Source: Solirubrobacteraceae bacterium
GTDB taxonomy: Bacteria > Actinomycetota > Thermoleophilia > Solirubrobacterales > Solirubrobacteraceae
Direction of reading: 5' to 3'
DNA length: 64,000 nucleotides
NCBI GenBank assembly: GCA_029263125.1
Contig: JAJCYD010000043.1
Coordinates: 62,001 to 126,000 of the forward strand
Shown: positions 26,464 to 37,692 of the stretch, one piece after another
How positions within the stretch are numbered: position 1 is the stretch's first letter
Layout: the number at the start of each line of letters is the position of its first letter
Position numbers and translations under genes: made by a program
Notes under the pieces: model-generated
What the model was told of the DNA's origin: nothing
Database searches by the model: none
Seen by the model: only the letters and a program-made list of their open reading frames with translations

Positions 26464-27342
26464 TCAGCTCGCGAGGATGCCGGCGCTGAGCAGCAGGCAG
26501 AAGGCGAGCTGCAGGATGCCCGTCTGCGCGAGCGCCTCGTTGAGCGTCGGCCCGTCGGTGTGCCGGCGCATCATGCGCACGACCCGCACGGCCAGCGGCA
26601 GCGTCAGCCAGCTCAACAGCAGCCACGCCGACAGCGGCGCGCCGAAGAGCCACGGCAGGGGTGCGATGAGGTAGGAGCCGTAGACCATCGCGCCATACAT
26701 CGAGCGTCCCTGCTCGCGTCCCAGCCGCACCGCGAGCGTGCGCTTGCCCGCGCGCTTGTCGGAGTCCATGTCGCGCACGTTGTTGACGACGAGGATCGCC
26801 GCCGCGAGCAGCCCGACCGGGACCGCCAGCACGAATGCTTCGACCGGCCAGCGCTGCAGCTGGGCGAACGTCGAGCCGGCGACCGCGACGATCCCGAAGA
26901 ACAGGAAGACGAAGACCTCGCCGAGCCCCTCATAGCCGTAGGGCCGCGGTCCGCCCGTGTACAGGACGCCGGCGGCGATCGAGGCGATCCCGACGAACAG
27001 CAGCTCGATTCCCGCGACCGCGACGAGGTAGCCACCGCAGACCGCCGCCAGGCCGAAGGTGATGTACGTCGCCTTGAGCACCTGCTTGGGCGGCACGAGC
27101 CCGCCGGCCGTCACGCGCACCGGTCCCAGCCGGTCGTCGGAGTCCGCGCCGCGCCGCGCGTCGGAGTAGTCGTTTGAGAGGTTCGTGCCGATCTGGATGA
27201 GGATCGAGCCGAGCATCGCCGCGACGAACGCGCCGGGGCGGAAGGTCTCCTCCAGCGTGTAGGCGAGCGCCGTGCCCACGAGCACCGGCGCGATCGCCGC
27301 CGGCAGCGTGCGCAGCCGCGCCGCCATCAGCCAGATGCGCAT
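26464..27342 (-). CDS. menA: 1,4-Dihydroxy-2-naphthoate polyprenyltransferase
   Basis: 292 residues with about nine membrane helices. The UbiA-family polyprenyl-diphosphate/magnesium motifs are both present: NLSNDYSDARRGADSDDR (near residue 55) and VNNVRDMDSDKRAGKRTLAVRLG (near 185). The MenA-type LGPVRVTAGGLVPP lies between. It attaches the isoprenoid tail to DHNA, forming demethylmenaquinone in the membrane. It follows menB by 15 bp in a minus-strand operon. Confidence 0.95.
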   Translation of the reverse strand: MRIWLMAARLRTLPAAIAPVLVGTALAYTLEETFRPGAFVAAMLGSILIQIGTNLSNDYSDARRGADSDDRLGPVRVTAGGLVPPKQVLKATYITFGLAAVCGGYLVAVAGIELLFVGIASIAAGVLYTGGPRPYGYEGLGEVFVFLFFGIVAVAGSTFAQLQRWPVEAFVLAVPVGLLAAAILVVNNVRDMDSDKRAGKRTLAVRLGREQGRSMYGAMVYGSYLIAPLPWLFGAPLSAWLLLSWLTLPLAVRVVRMMRRHTDGPTLNEALAQTGILQLAFCLLLSAGILAS

Positions 27343-27357
27343 GTCAGCCGGGTCCCA

Positions 27358-28191
27358 TCAGGGCCGCTTGGGGAAGCGCGAGAAGTCCGGCGCGCGCTTG
27401 GCCTTGTAGGCCTCGCGGCCCTCGCGCGCCTCCTCGCTGGCGTAGAACAGGAGGTTGGCGTCGTGGGCGAGCTGCTGGATGCCGCTCAGCCCGTCCTCGG
27501 CCGCGTTGAAGCTCGCCTTCATCAGCCGCAGCGAGAACGGCGACATCGCGAGCATCTCCCGGCACCACGAGACGGTCTCGGACTCAAGGTCCTCCAGTGC
27601 CACGACGGTGTTGACGAGGCCCATGTCCAGGGCCTGCTGGGCGTCGTACTGGCGGCACAGAAACCACATCTCCTTGGCCTTCTTGGGTCCGACGAGGTTC
27701 GCCAGCAGGCCGGCGCCGAAGCCGCCGTCGAAGGAGCCGACCTTCGGACCCGTCTGGCCGAAGCGGGCGTTGTCGGCGGCGATCGTCAGGTCGCAGACGA
27801 GGTGCAGGACGTGGCCGCCGCCGATCGCGTAGCCGGCGACCATCGCGACGACCGGCTTGGGCAGGCGGCGCATCTGGATGTGCAGGTCGGTGACGTGAAA
27901 GCGCCCGACCGCGCCCGGGCGCCCCGGCTCGGTCTCATAGCCGGTGTCGCCGCGCACGCGCTGATCGCCGCCCGAACAGAACGCCAGCGGTCCCTCGCCG
28001 GTCAGCACGATCACCCCGACGCTCGTGTCTTCGCGCGCGCGCTCCAGCCCGTCGGAGATCTCGATCAGCGTCTGCGGGCGAAAGGCGTTGCGCACCTCGG
28101 GGCGGGCGATCGTGATCTTTGCGATGCCATCGCCGCTGAGCTCGTAGCGGATGTCCGCGTAGTCGCCGGCGGCGGTCCAGGTGACGTCCAT
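27358..28191 (-). CDS. menB: 1,4-Dihydroxy-2-naphthoyl-CoA synthase
   Basis: 277 residues from the ATG at 28191. The crotonase fold shows [17 protein letters not shown], the oxyanion-hole [25 protein letters not shown], the MenB-typical [18 protein letters not shown], and the C-terminal [19 protein letters not shown]. It cyclises o-succinylbenzoyl-CoA. The gene heads a four-gene minus-strand operon (menB-menA-menC-hydrolase) and is divergent from menE with only 23 bp between start codons. Confidence 0.97.
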   Translation of the reverse strand: MDVTWTAAGDYADIRYELSGDGIAKITIARPEVRNAFRPQTLIEISDGLERAREDTSVGVIVLTGEGPLAFCSGGDQRVRGDTGYETEPGRPGAVGRFHVTDLHIQMRRLPKPVVAMVAGYAIGGGHVLHLVCDLTIAADNARFGQTGPKVGSFDGGFGAGLLANLVGPKKAKEMWFLCRQYDAQQALDMGLVNTVVALEDLESETVSWCREMLAMSPFSLRLMKASFNAAEDGLSGIQQLAHDANLLFYASEEAREGREAYKAKRAPDFSRFPKRP

Positions 28192-28202
28192 GGGATGCAG
28201 GC

Positions 28203-28208
28203 TACTTT
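28203..28208 (+). promoter_or_regulatory. Putative -10 box of leaderless menE transcript
   Basis: TACTTT lies 6 nt before the menE GTG at 28215, inside the 23-bp menB/menE divergent gap. The -35 element, if any, would have to lie within the menB coding sequence. Confidence 0.35.
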
Positions 28209-28214
28209 CAGGGA

Positions 28215-29504
28215 GTGCTCGTCGAATCCTGGTTGGGACGCGCGGCTCGCATGCGCCCCGATGCCACCGCGCTGCGCAGCGCCGACGCCACGCTGAGCTA
28301 CGCCGAGCTCGACGCGGGCGCGACCGTCGCCGCACGGCGGCTGAGCGCGCTGGGCGTCTGCCCAGGAGAGCGGGTCGGGCTGGCACTGCCCGCGCTCGCG
28401 CCGTTCGTGCTCGCGCTGCACGGCTGCATGCGCCTGGGCGCCGTCGCGGTGCCGCTTGACCTGCGCCTCATCGCCGCCGAGCGCGCCTCGCGGAGCGCTG
28501 GGTGTGTCGCGATCGTCGAGCAGCCGCTGGACGGCGAGGGGGATCCGGATGCGCCGCTGCTCGCCGAGCATGACCTCGATGCCACGGCGATCGTCGTGCA
28601 CACCTCCGGGACGACGGCCGATCCGACTGCGGTCGAGCTGACCTACGGCAACTGGTTGTGGAGCGCGCTGGGCTCGGCGGTCGCCCTGGGCTCAGACGAG
28701 GACGAGCGCTGGCTGTGCACGCTGCCGCTGTCGCACGTCGGGGGGCTGTCGATCCTGCTGCGCAGCACGATCACCGCGACGACCGCCGTGCTGCACGACG
28801 GCTTCGACGCCGCGGTCGCCGCGCGCGAGATCGCGACGGGTGCCATCACGCTCGTCTCGGTCGTGCCGACCACGCTCGCGCGCCTGCTCGACGCAGGCCT
28901 GTCGCACCCGGGGGCGCTGCGCGCCGCGCTCGTCGGCGGCGGACCGATTCCCGCGGTCCTGCTGGAGCGCGCCGCGGTCGCGGGCGTGCCGGTCGTCACG
29001 ACCTACGGGCTGACGGAGGCGTGCTCGCAGGTGGCGACGGGCGCAGGGCCGCTGTTCTGCACGCGCGTGAAGATCGCGTCCGATGGCGAGATCCTCGTGG
29101 CGGGACCGACCGTGGCCCCGAGGGCTCGCGCCGCGGACGGCTGGCTGCACACGGGCGACCTCGGCAGCGTCGACGCCGACGGCGCGCTGCGCGTCACCGG
29201 GCGCGCGGCGGACACGATCGTGACCGGTGGGGAGAACGTCGCTCCGGCCGAGGTCGAAGCGGTGCTGGCCTCCCATCCAGCCGTCGCCGACGTCGCGGTC
29301 CATGGCGAGCCCGACGAGCGATGGGGTGAGCGGATCGTTGCAACGATCGTCTTGCGTCCGCAGCGCAGCGCATCATCTGAGGATCTTGACGGCTACTGTC
29401 GAGCGCGTATCGCCCGCTACAAGGTGCCCAAGGCCTTCAGGTTCTCCCTAGACTTGCCGAGGACAGGGTCAGGAAAGCTCTTGCGCCGAGATCTGGAGGA
29501 ATGA
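28215..29504 (+). CDS. menE: o-Succinylbenzoate-CoA ligase
   Basis: 429 residues, compact for an adenylate-forming enzyme, as MenE often is. Core motifs: the P-loop [18 protein letters not shown] (Lys replaced by non-basic residues in the last part), [12 protein letters not shown] (A5), GWLHTGDLG (A7), [13 protein letters not shown] (A8) and the catalytic C-terminal Lys in [12 protein letters not shown] (A10). It forms o-succinylbenzoyl-CoA, the substrate of the divergently encoded MenB. Its stop is followed immediately by the next gene, with an AGGA site inside its 3' end. Confidence 0.92.
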   Translation: MLVESWLGRAARMRPDATALRSADATLSYAELDAGATVAARRLSALGVCPGERVGLALPALAPFVLALHGCMRLGAVAVPLDLRLIAAERASRSAGCVAIVEQPLDGEGDPDAPLLAEHDLDATAIVVHTSGTTADPTAVELTYGNWLWSALGSAVALGSDEDERWLCTLPLSHVGGLSILLRSTITATTAVLHDGFDAAVAAREIATGAITLVSVVPTTLARLLDAGLSHPGALRAALVGGGPIPAVLLERAAVAGVPVVTTYGLTEACSQVATGAGPLFCTRVKIASDGEILVAGPTVAPRARAADGWLHTGDLGSVDADGALRVTGRAADTIVTGGENVAPAEVEAVLASHPAVADVAVHGEPDERWGERIVATIVLRPQRSASSEDLDGYCRARIARYKVPKAFRFSLDLPRTGSGKLLRRDLEE

Positions 29505-31157
29505 ATGCTGAGGACGGGCCGCCGTTGCTCGCTGACCATCGCTGCCGTCGCCATCGCCGCTGCCGCAGCACTACCGGCGGCCGCTCAGGCGAAATCCATC
29601 ACGGTCAACCCCGCCGACGGGGCCTGCGGCGCTGACTTCACGTGCAGCACGCTCGCGCAGGCTGCGGCGATCGCGGTCTCGGGCGACGTCGTCACCGTCG
29701 CCAACGCCATCTATCGGTCCGCCGAGTTCGACGAGGGTGGCGTCACGATCGTCGGCTCCCCGAGCTTCGCCGTCGACGGCACGTTGACGTTCAGCGGCAC
29801 GTCCGGGGGCGTATCCAAGCTTCAGAAGGCGATCATCAGCCAGCAGAACGGCTCGAACCCGGGCGTCGCGGTGGGCGGTGGAGCGGGACTGCAGATCTCG
29901 GACTCCGCGGTGCTGAGCGTCGGCGGGGAGGGCGCGCTGTTCACCGCCGGAACCGCCAACAAGATCGAGCGCAGCGTCATCGCCTCGGCCGGGCAGTCGA
30001 CGCCGGCGGTCCGGGTGACCTCGCCCGACGTGTCCCCGGCGAAGAAGGCGCTGCTGGTCGAGTCGTCGATCATCACGGGCGGCTTGGCGGGTCTCAGCGT
30101 CAACACCGGCACCAACGGCCTGGTCATCGGCTCCACCGCCGGCGACGTCGACGTGACCCTGCGTCATGTCACGGCCGCCGGCGCCAGGGGCATCGTGCTG
30201 GATTCCACGAAGGCAGCCAGCGGCGTGCTCGGAAGCCCGGTCGGCAACATCACCGCCAACGTCGTCGACTCGATCGTCCTCAACGGGACGACGAAGGCGG
30301 CCTACGGGGGCATCGCGCTCGTCAGCCCCGCCAACTCGATCGGCGTGTCATATACGCGGACGCTCGACGGCGGCTTCAATCCCGACGCCGTGTTCGCGAA
30401 CCCCAGCACGCGCAACTACCGCCTGAAGGCCGGATCGCCTGCGATCAACGCGGGCGGCTTCACGCCGGGTGAGTCGACGACGGACATCGACGGCGAGGAT
30501 CGGTCCGGGCCGACGACCGACCAGGGTGGCGACGAGTTCAATCCCGCCCCGCCGCCGGCCAATGCGCCCACCGGAACTCCGGTGAAGGGCGACGGTGTCG
30601 CGCCAGCGGTCGTGATCAAGAGCCCGAAGCACAACCAGCGCATCAAGATCACCACCACGAAGACCAAGACGACGAAGAAGAAGCTCAAGAACGGCAAGAC
30701 CAAGACCACCAAGAAGAAGACGACCAAGCGCACGCCGATCAGCATCTCGGGCACCGCCACCGATGCCGCGGGCATCAAGGGCGTGATCGTGACGATTCAG
30801 CGCACCAGCGCGATCAAGAGCAAGAAGAAGAAGTCGACGAAGAAGAAGAAGTCGAGCAAGCAGAAGACGAAGTCGACGACGTCGGCCAAGGCGAGCCAGA
30901 CGACGGCCACGACCAAGAAGAAGTGCTACTGGCTGGACGACAAGCGCGGCATCAAGAAGCGCAGCTGTGATCGCCCGATCCTGATGCTCGCCAAGACCGA
31001 TGCGAAGGGCAACTGGAGGCTGGACATCGCCAAGAAGCTGCGCTTCAGCCCCGCGCGCTTCCGGATCATCGTGCTCGGCGGCGACAACTCGGGAGCGGTC
31101 GGCAACACGGCCGCCTCCAAGGACGCGATCCACAAGTTCTCGCTCGTGAGGAAGTAG
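29505..31157 (+). CDS. Secreted beta-helix protein with Lys/Thr-rich C-terminal region
   Basis: 550 residues; signal peptide, then a right-handed parallel beta-helix-like domain (about residues 30-330) opening with SITVNPADGACGADFTCSTL, typical of pectate-lyase-like surface proteins. From about residue 370 the composition changes to Lys/Thr-rich blocks (residues about 383-410 and 440-475, for example KTKTTKKKLKNGKTKTTKKK). These interrupt a beta-sandwich module (PISISGTATDAAGIKGVIVTI ... FRIIVLGGDNSGAVG) that resembles Ig-like 'Bacterial Ig' repeats. The Lys-rich blocks may bind wall polyanions. Function unknown. The ATG directly follows the menE stop, with GGAGGA upstream. Confidence 0.8.
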   Translation: MLRTGRRCSLTIAAVAIAAAAALPAAAQAKSITVNPADGACGADFTCSTLAQAAAIAVSGDVVTVANAIYRSAEFDEGGVTIVGSPSFAVDGTLTFSGTSGGVSKLQKAIISQQNGSNPGVAVGGGAGLQISDSAVLSVGGEGALFTAGTANKIERSVIASAGQSTPAVRVTSPDVSPAKKALLVESSIITGGLAGLSVNTGTNGLVIGSTAGDVDVTLRHVTAAGARGIVLDSTKAASGVLGSPVGNITANVVDSIVLNGTTKAAYGGIALVSPANSIGVSYTRTLDGGFNPDAVFANPSTRNYRLKAGSPAINAGGFTPGESTTDIDGEDRSGPTTDQGGDEFNPAPPPANAPTGTPVKGDGVAPAVVIKSPKHNQRIKITTTKTKTTKKKLKNGKTKTTKKKTTKRTPISISGTATDAAGIKGVIVTIQRTSAIKSKKKKSTKKKKSSKQKTKSTTSAKASQTTATTKKKCYWLDDKRGIKKRSCDRPILMLAKTDAKGNWRLDIAKKLRFSPARFRIIVLGGDNSGAVGNTAASKDAIHKFSLVRK

Positions 31158-31179
31158 GAATGCCCGGGCGGGTCGTGCC

Positions 31180-32031
31180 ATGAGGTACGACCCGTCCGCC
31201 TTCCGTGAGCAGAGCCTGGATCGCTGGGAGTGCGCCGCCAAGGGCTGGGGCGAGCATCGAGCTGTCTTCCAGGCGGCCGCGCAGCCAGTGTCGCGGTGGC
31301 TCATCGATGCGATCTCACCGCAGCCCGGCCACCGCGTCCTCGAGCTCGCGGCCGGACCCGGCGACACCGGCCTGCTGGCGGCCGAGCTCATCGCCCCGGG
31401 CGGAACGCTGATCAGCACCGACGGGGTGCAGGCGATGGTCGACCTCGCCCAAGCCCGCGCGGCGGAGCTGGGCATCGAGAACGCCGAGTTTCGCAGGATG
31501 AACGCGGAGTGGATCGACCTGCCGGCCGCGAGCCTCGATGGCGTGATCGCCCGCTGGGGCTACATGCTGCTCGCCGACCCCGCGACCGCGCTGTCGGAGA
31601 CCCGGCGCGTGCTGCGTCCGGGCGGCCGGGTCGCGCTGTCGGCCTGGACGGATCCGGACGACAACCGGTGGGCCTCGGTGCCCCAGGAGGAGCTTGCGTC
31701 GATGGGCGCCGTCGAGCCGGCCGATCCCGACGAGCCGAACATGTTCGCCTTCCGCGATCCCGCGACGATCCGCGAGCTGCTCGAGCAGGCGGGCTTCACC
31801 GAGATCGTCGTCGAACAGGTCGACATCGTGTGGCGCTACGCGAGCCTCGACGACTGGTGGGACACGCAGCTCGATCTCTCCACGGGGCTGGCGAAGGGCG
31901 TCGGCGCGCTCGCGCCGGCGCGGCGCGACGACCTGCGCGACGCGATCGACGCGCGCCTGGCCGAGTACCTCGCAGCGGACGGATCGGCGGAGCTGCCGGG
32001 CCGCACGCACGTCGCCTCCGCGAGCGCGTAG
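31180..32031 (+). CDS. SAM-dependent methyltransferase (class I)
   Basis: 283 residues. Motif I is VLELAAGPGDTGLLAAELI (near residue 55). Motif II (STDGVQAMVDLAQARAAELG) and motif post-I/III (VIARWGYMLLADP ... RRVLRPGGRVALSAW) follow, as in UbiE/Methyltransf_11-type enzymes. The substrate is not readable. It lies close to the men genes, but it is longer than MenG and lacks the MenG signature sequences, so I do not call it MenG. Confidence 0.85.
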   Translation: MRYDPSAFREQSLDRWECAAKGWGEHRAVFQAAAQPVSRWLIDAISPQPGHRVLELAAGPGDTGLLAAELIAPGGTLISTDGVQAMVDLAQARAAELGIENAEFRRMNAEWIDLPAASLDGVIARWGYMLLADPATALSETRRVLRPGGRVALSAWTDPDDNRWASVPQEELASMGAVEPADPDEPNMFAFRDPATIRELLEQAGFTEIVVEQVDIVWRYASLDDWWDTQLDLSTGLAKGVGALAPARRDDLRDAIDARLAEYLAADGSAELPGRTHVASASA

Positions 32032-32041
32032 CCGCGTTCGG

Positions 32042-32815
32042 TCAGCGGCGCTCCGCGTCGCCCGCCGCCACCCGCAGCAGCACCATCGCCCACGTCCGAA
32101 ACGGCTTCCAGCGCTCCGCCAGCTGTAGGAACGCGTCGCCGTCGGGCTGCTCGTCGAGCCCGTATGCCCGAGCGGCGCTCTCGATCACCCGCGGCTCGGC
32201 GGTCGGGACATCGGCAACGCCCGTGGACCGCACGAGGATCAGCCCGGCGTAGAACGGGCCGATTCCCCGCAGCGTGAGCAGATCGGCGAGCGCCGCCTCG
32301 GGTTCCATCGCTCGCAGCCGAGCCGGATCCAGGCGACCTTCCAGCGCGGCGTGAGCCACACCGTGCAGGCGCACGACCTTCTCCTCTGGCAGGCCGGGGC
32401 CGGCCTGCGTCTCCAGCAGCCGCTGGGGCAGCGGGAACGCCGCCATCGCCACGCCGCCGACGTCAAAGCTCGCGCCGAGTTCCTCCGACAGCCGCCGCCG
32501 CACCCCGGCGGCCTGCTTGGCCGGCCGGCGCGCGGAGACGATCGACCACGCCGCCGCCTCGTAGGGGGATGCAAAGAGGACCGGCCGCACGCCCGGGTGC
32601 TCGTGCTGCAGCCGCCCGATGACCGGGTCGCGCTCGCCCACCGCCAACCACGCCTCGCCGTCATGGTCCAGCGAGAGGATGCGAGCGACCTGTTCGCGCA
32701 CCGTCTCGACGTCGCAGCCACCCTGCGCGTCGCCCGCGATCGTCCCGTCGGATCCCGCGCGCAGCAGCACGCCCGCGTGTCCCGCGAAGCCGTCGACGGC
32801 GAAGGCCAGGCGCAT
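32042..32815 (-). CDS. DNA-3-methyladenine glycosylase II-like (AlkA/HhH-GPD) protein
   Basis: 257 residues from the first canonical start (ATG 32815). The HhH-GPD region shows SPYEAAAWSIVSARRPAKQAA, the helix-hairpin-helix LLTLRGIGPFYAGLILVRSTG, with the catalytic Asp region near VPTAEP (the usual Asp is not obvious). The sequence stays open and protein-like upstream for 40 codons (ELAPRGPFSLRAAAEFGFGG), matching the N-terminal beta domain of AlkA relatives. It contains only CTG candidates (32935, 32926, 32917) before an in-frame stop, so the true start is unresolved. Probably DNA repair, or an inactive relative. Confidence 0.75.
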   Translation of the reverse strand: MRLAFAVDGFAGHAGVLLRAGSDGTIAGDAQGGCDVETVREQVARILSLDHDGEAWLAVGERDPVIGRLQHEHPGVRPVLFASPYEAAAWSIVSARRPAKQAAGVRRRLSEELGASFDVGGVAMAAFPLPQRLLETQAGPGLPEEKVVRLHGVAHAALEGRLDPARLRAMEPEAALADLLTLRGIGPFYAGLILVRSTGVADVPTAEPRVIESAARAYGLDEQPDGDAFLQLAERWKPFRTWAMVLLRVAAGDAERR

Positions 32816-32936
32816 CGCACCGTCCCAGTCCGGCGCGCCGAGCGACCCGCCGAAGCCGAACTCCGCCGCCGCCCGCAGCGAGAACGGTCCGCGCGGCGCG
32901 AGCTCGAAGGCGCTCAGCTCCGGCAGGCTACGCAGA

Positions 32937-33878
32937 TCACCACCGCAGCTTCATCGTGCGCAGCGCTCGCCCGTCGGCGGCACGCCACTGAACGGAGATG
33001 CGGTTCCCGTAGCGCGCGGGCAGCATGACGCGAAACACCTGCTGCGGAACGGGCCGGCGGAATCTTGGCCGGTCCGGATGTGAGCGGGAGCGGATGATGA
33101 CGTGGTCGACCGTCGCCGGGACGAGGCCGCTGACCACGAGCCGGGGGTTGCCGTCCACGCGAGCCAGCTCGATGCTGGCGGTGCCCAGTCGCACGGCCAC
33201 GTCCGTGTAGGTCCCGGCCGCGCCGGCCAAGCTCCCATCCGGACGCAGCTGGGAGATCACCAGCCCCTCGCGCCCGAGGTTCTCGCGATGGGCGCGTTCC
33301 TGCGCTTCCAGGCTCCGTCGCGCGATCGCAAATGCCTGTGGATCGGCAGTTGGAGCACGCCGTTGCAGCTCCGCGAGCTGGACGGGCACGCAATCCGGGG
33401 AACGGCCGATACCGCTACCCCGACCGGCGGTGATCGTCAGCATGAAGCGGCTGCCATCGGTCGCCTTCAGCTCGCGAGCGCCACCGGAGAGCACGCGCTT
33501 CATGCCCGCGATGCGACCGTTGCTGCGAGCAAACTCGCGCTCGCGCCCTGTCGGCGGGCGACGCAACTGCGGGAAGGCCCGCAGCGCGAGGTCGCTGGCC
33601 GGCAGCGACGACAGCAGCGCAGGCCGGCGGTCGGGGCTGCGCGGCCGGCATGCCGGGACATCCTCCGTCGCTCGACCGACATCGTTGAGCAGGTTCGACG
33701 CCCGCCGGTTGGCGTCGGGTCCGCCGATGACGCCTGTTGCCGCAGCGGTGACCGCGCCGGCGGAGGTCAACACTGCCGCGGCGATGACGAACGTGCGAAT
33801 CAGCGGCCAGCGGCGGCGCGGGGCCAGTTCCGCCACCTTGCCTCGCAGCTGGCGCTCGAGATCGTCGAAGCCGGTCAT
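32937..33878 (-). CDS. Single-pass membrane protein paired with an ECF sigma factor (putative anti-sigma)
   Basis: 313 residues. A cytoplasmic N-terminus of about 30 residues ([20 protein letters not shown]) is followed by one membrane helix ([20 protein letters not shown]) and an extracytoplasmic domain of about 250 residues with two cysteines (VPACRP and PDCVPV). The start overlaps the sigma-factor stop (ATGA), with AGGAG upstream. Genes coupled this way to ECF sigma factors are usually anti-sigma factors. No HxxxCxxC zinc motif is present, so the assignment rests on context and topology. Confidence 0.7.
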   Translation of the reverse strand: MTGFDDLERQLRGKVAELAPRRRWPLIRTFVIAAAVLTSAGAVTAAATGVIGGPDANRRASNLLNDVGRATEDVPACRPRSPDRRPALLSSLPASDLALRAFPQLRRPPTGREREFARSNGRIAGMKRVLSGGARELKATDGSRFMLTITAGRGSGIGRSPDCVPVQLAELQRRAPTADPQAFAIARRSLEAQERAHRENLGREGLVISQLRPDGSLAGAAGTYTDVAVRLGTASIELARVDGNPRLVVSGLVPATVDHVIIRSRSHPDRPRFRRPVPQQVFRVMLPARYGNRISVQWRAADGRALRTMKLRW

Positions 33879-34423
33879 GTCATCTCCTTGAGGTGTTCGC
33901 GCAGGCGCCGCAGGCCGCGATGCACGCGCTGGCGCACGACCGCCTCCGAGCACTGCAGGTCCGAGGCGATCTCGCGGTAGGAGCGCTCGTCGACCACATG
34001 GGCGGTCACGGCATCGCGGTGGTCGGGTGGCAGCGCGGCGACGAGCTCGCCGAGGTCGGGATCCGTGCCTGCGGCCTCCTCGACGCGCTCGAGGTCGGCG
34101 TCGGTGATCGACACCGGCTGCAGCGCCAGGCGCCGCCGCGCGTCGCTCTCCACGCGCTCGCGACGGATGCTGTCGGTGAGCTTGTGGGATGCGATGCCCA
34201 GCAGCCACGCGACCGCGGGCCCGCGCTCAGGATCAAACCGCGCCGCCGAGACGACAACGGCCGCGAACGTCTCAGCCGCGAGGTCGAACGCGGCCTCGCG
34301 GTTTCTCACTCGGCGCGCGAAGTACGCCGTCACGGCCGGCAGGTGACGCCGGTAGAAGGTCGAGAACCCGTCGGCGTCGCCTGTGGCGACCGCCGCCATC
34401 AGCTCTTCGTCGGTGCGCTGCAT
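33875..34423 (-). CDS. ECF-type RNA polymerase sigma factor
   Basis: 182 residues. Region 2 is at about residues 20-90 ([19 protein letters not shown] ... [19 protein letters not shown] ... [20 protein letters not shown]). Region 4 is at about 120-172 ([23 protein letters not shown] ... [21 protein letters not shown]), with the helix-turn-helix for -35 recognition. No extra N- or C-terminal domain. Translationally coupled to the membrane protein that probably controls it. Confidence 0.93.
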   Translation of the reverse strand: MQRTDEELMAAVATGDADGFSTFYRRHLPAVTAYFARRVRNREAAFDLAAETFAAVVVSAARFDPERGPAVAWLLGIASHKLTDSIRRERVESDARRRLALQPVSITDADLERVEEAAGTDPDLGELVAALPPDHRDAVTAHVVDERSYREIASDLQCSEAVVRQRVHRGLRRLREHLKEMT

Positions 34424-34481
34424 CAGATCGTCCTTCGCGGGCGCAACGGATCTGTGACAGCGGCGGGCGGCATGCGGCGAC

Positions 34482-34487
34482 TAGGAT
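34482..34487 (+). promoter_or_regulatory. Putative -10 box of leaderless ilvC transcript
   Basis: TAGGAT lies 8 nt before the ilvC ATG at 34496, with no Shine-Dalgarno site between them. The 72-bp gap to the divergent sigma-factor gene holds no leader peptide. Confidence 0.45.
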
Positions 34488-34495
34488 CTTGCGCC

Positions 34496-35491
<996 letters not shown>

Positions 35492-35522
35492 TTCACGCTC
35501 GACACGAAGCGGGGGAGGGCCA

Positions 35523-35528
35523 TAGGGT
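35523..35528 (+). promoter_or_regulatory. Putative -10 box of the secreted protein at 35536
   Basis: TAGGGT ends 7 nt before the ATG at 35536; same leaderless arrangement as for several other genes here. Confidence 0.35.
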
Positions 35529-35535
35529 TCTCTCG

Positions 35536-36408
35536 ATGTGGCGCAGGGTCATCCGGCTGAGCGTGACGGCGGCGGCGCTGCTGTTCGCCCCCGCGGCAGG
35601 TGCCGAGGTCCGCTTCGATGCCGAGACGACGCCGCCGCAGATCCGTTCGTCTTCCCCCGACGAGGTCACCTACCGCATCAGGATCCAGACGGACGCGGCG
35701 CCTGCGGAGTTCAGGATCGCCGAAGAGCCGCCCACGTGGGCGACGCGCGCCGATGTGCGTCCGGGTACGCCGGCACGGCACATCGGCAGCGAGCTCGAGG
35801 GCCCGGGACGACTCATCTTCGCAACGGTTCACGGTGATCCGGGGCCACTCCCCGCCAGGGCCGGGCTCATCCTGCCCGGCAACGTGCCCATCGGATCTGG
35901 CCCGATGATCACCGACCAGCGGCTCAGCATCCCGGCGCACAGCAGCTCGACGCTCGTCTCTCGGTGGACGCTGTCGCAGCATCCGCCGTTCAGCTTCACC
36001 GACTACCGCCCCGTCCTGAGGGCCGAGGGAACAGGGATCTCGCAGAGGATCATGCTGCCCAAGCCGCGGATCGTCGGTCCGACCGGCGTGCCGCTGCGGC
36101 TGCTGCGCGACGGCCCGCGTCGCGCCGGGCGTACGCAGCGGATACGCGGCCGGACGGACCCGCAGCTCGCCGGGCAGACGATCGTCCTGCGACTGTTCGG
36201 TCCGGTCAGCTGGGATGACCCGACGGTTGTGCCGAAGACGCAGGACTTCCGGACGCTCGCGCGGGTGAAGGTCAATCGCCTGGGCTACTACGACGTCGAT
36301 TGGAAGCCCCGACATGGTGGTCAGTACGGCGCGTATCCGTCGTTTCTCGGCAAGGCCGCCTTCCGGCTACGCGATCATGGTTGTCCGATCCCGCTGAAGG
36401 TGCGCTGA
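35536..36408 (+). CDS. Secreted hypothetical protein
   Basis: 290 residues with a Sec signal peptide (MWRRVIRLSVTAAALLFAPAAGA). The mature protein is rich in beta-forming segments with PPQIRSSSPDEVTYRIRIQT and a C-terminal FRTLARVKVNRLGYYDVDWKP, reminiscent of Ig-like or surface beta-sandwich domains. A single cysteine near the end (DHGCPIPLKVR) is notable. No enzymatic motif recognised. The ATG follows a TAGGGT hexamer by 7 nt. It lies between ilvC and the serC riboswitch and is probably unrelated to both. Confidence 0.72.
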   Translation: MWRRVIRLSVTAAALLFAPAAGAEVRFDAETTPPQIRSSSPDEVTYRIRIQTDAAPAEFRIAEEPPTWATRADVRPGTPARHIGSELEGPGRLIFATVHGDPGPLPARAGLILPGNVPIGSGPMITDQRLSIPAHSSSTLVSRWTLSQHPPFSFTDYRPVLRAEGTGISQRIMLPKPRIVGPTGVPLRLLRDGPRRAGRTQRIRGRTDPQLAGQTIVLRLFGPVSWDDPTVVPKTQDFRTLARVKVNRLGYYDVDWKPRHGGQYGAYPSFLGKAAFRLRDHGCPIPLKVR

Positions 36409-36449
36409 GCGCGAGGGAGTTGGATCGCCGGCGGCCCGGTACACTCATG

Positions 36450-36532
36450 CGGCCGTCGTGACTGGCGTTCGAGGTGGGGATCACCACCGGGAAGCGACGG
36501 AGCAGCGCCCTGCCGCACGCCTGGGCATCAGT
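36450..36532 (+). promoter_or_regulatory. ZTP (pfl-type) riboswitch upstream of serC
   Basis: The RNA contains the class hallmarks in order: GUGACUGGCG, GUGGGGAUCACCACCGGGAA followed by GCGACGG, a short variable stem, then ACGCCUGGGCA. CCGUCG (about 36453) pairs with CGACGG (about 36495) as P1, and GUGG pairs with CCAC inside it. A likely -10 box, TACACT at 36440-36445, places transcription start at the aptamer. GAGGA at 36552-36556 is the serC ribosome-binding site. ZTP riboswitches sense the folate-stress alarmone ZTP and control one-carbon and purine genes. Confidence 0.85.
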
Positions 36533-36537
36533 CCTGA

Positions 36538-37691
<1,154 letters not shown>

Positions 37692-37692
<1 letters not shown>

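Noticed and set aside
31180-32031. Methyltransferase as MenG/UbiE, the missing last menaquinone step
   Set aside because: Too long and lacking the UbiE/MenG signature segments; separated from the men operons by the beta-helix gene.
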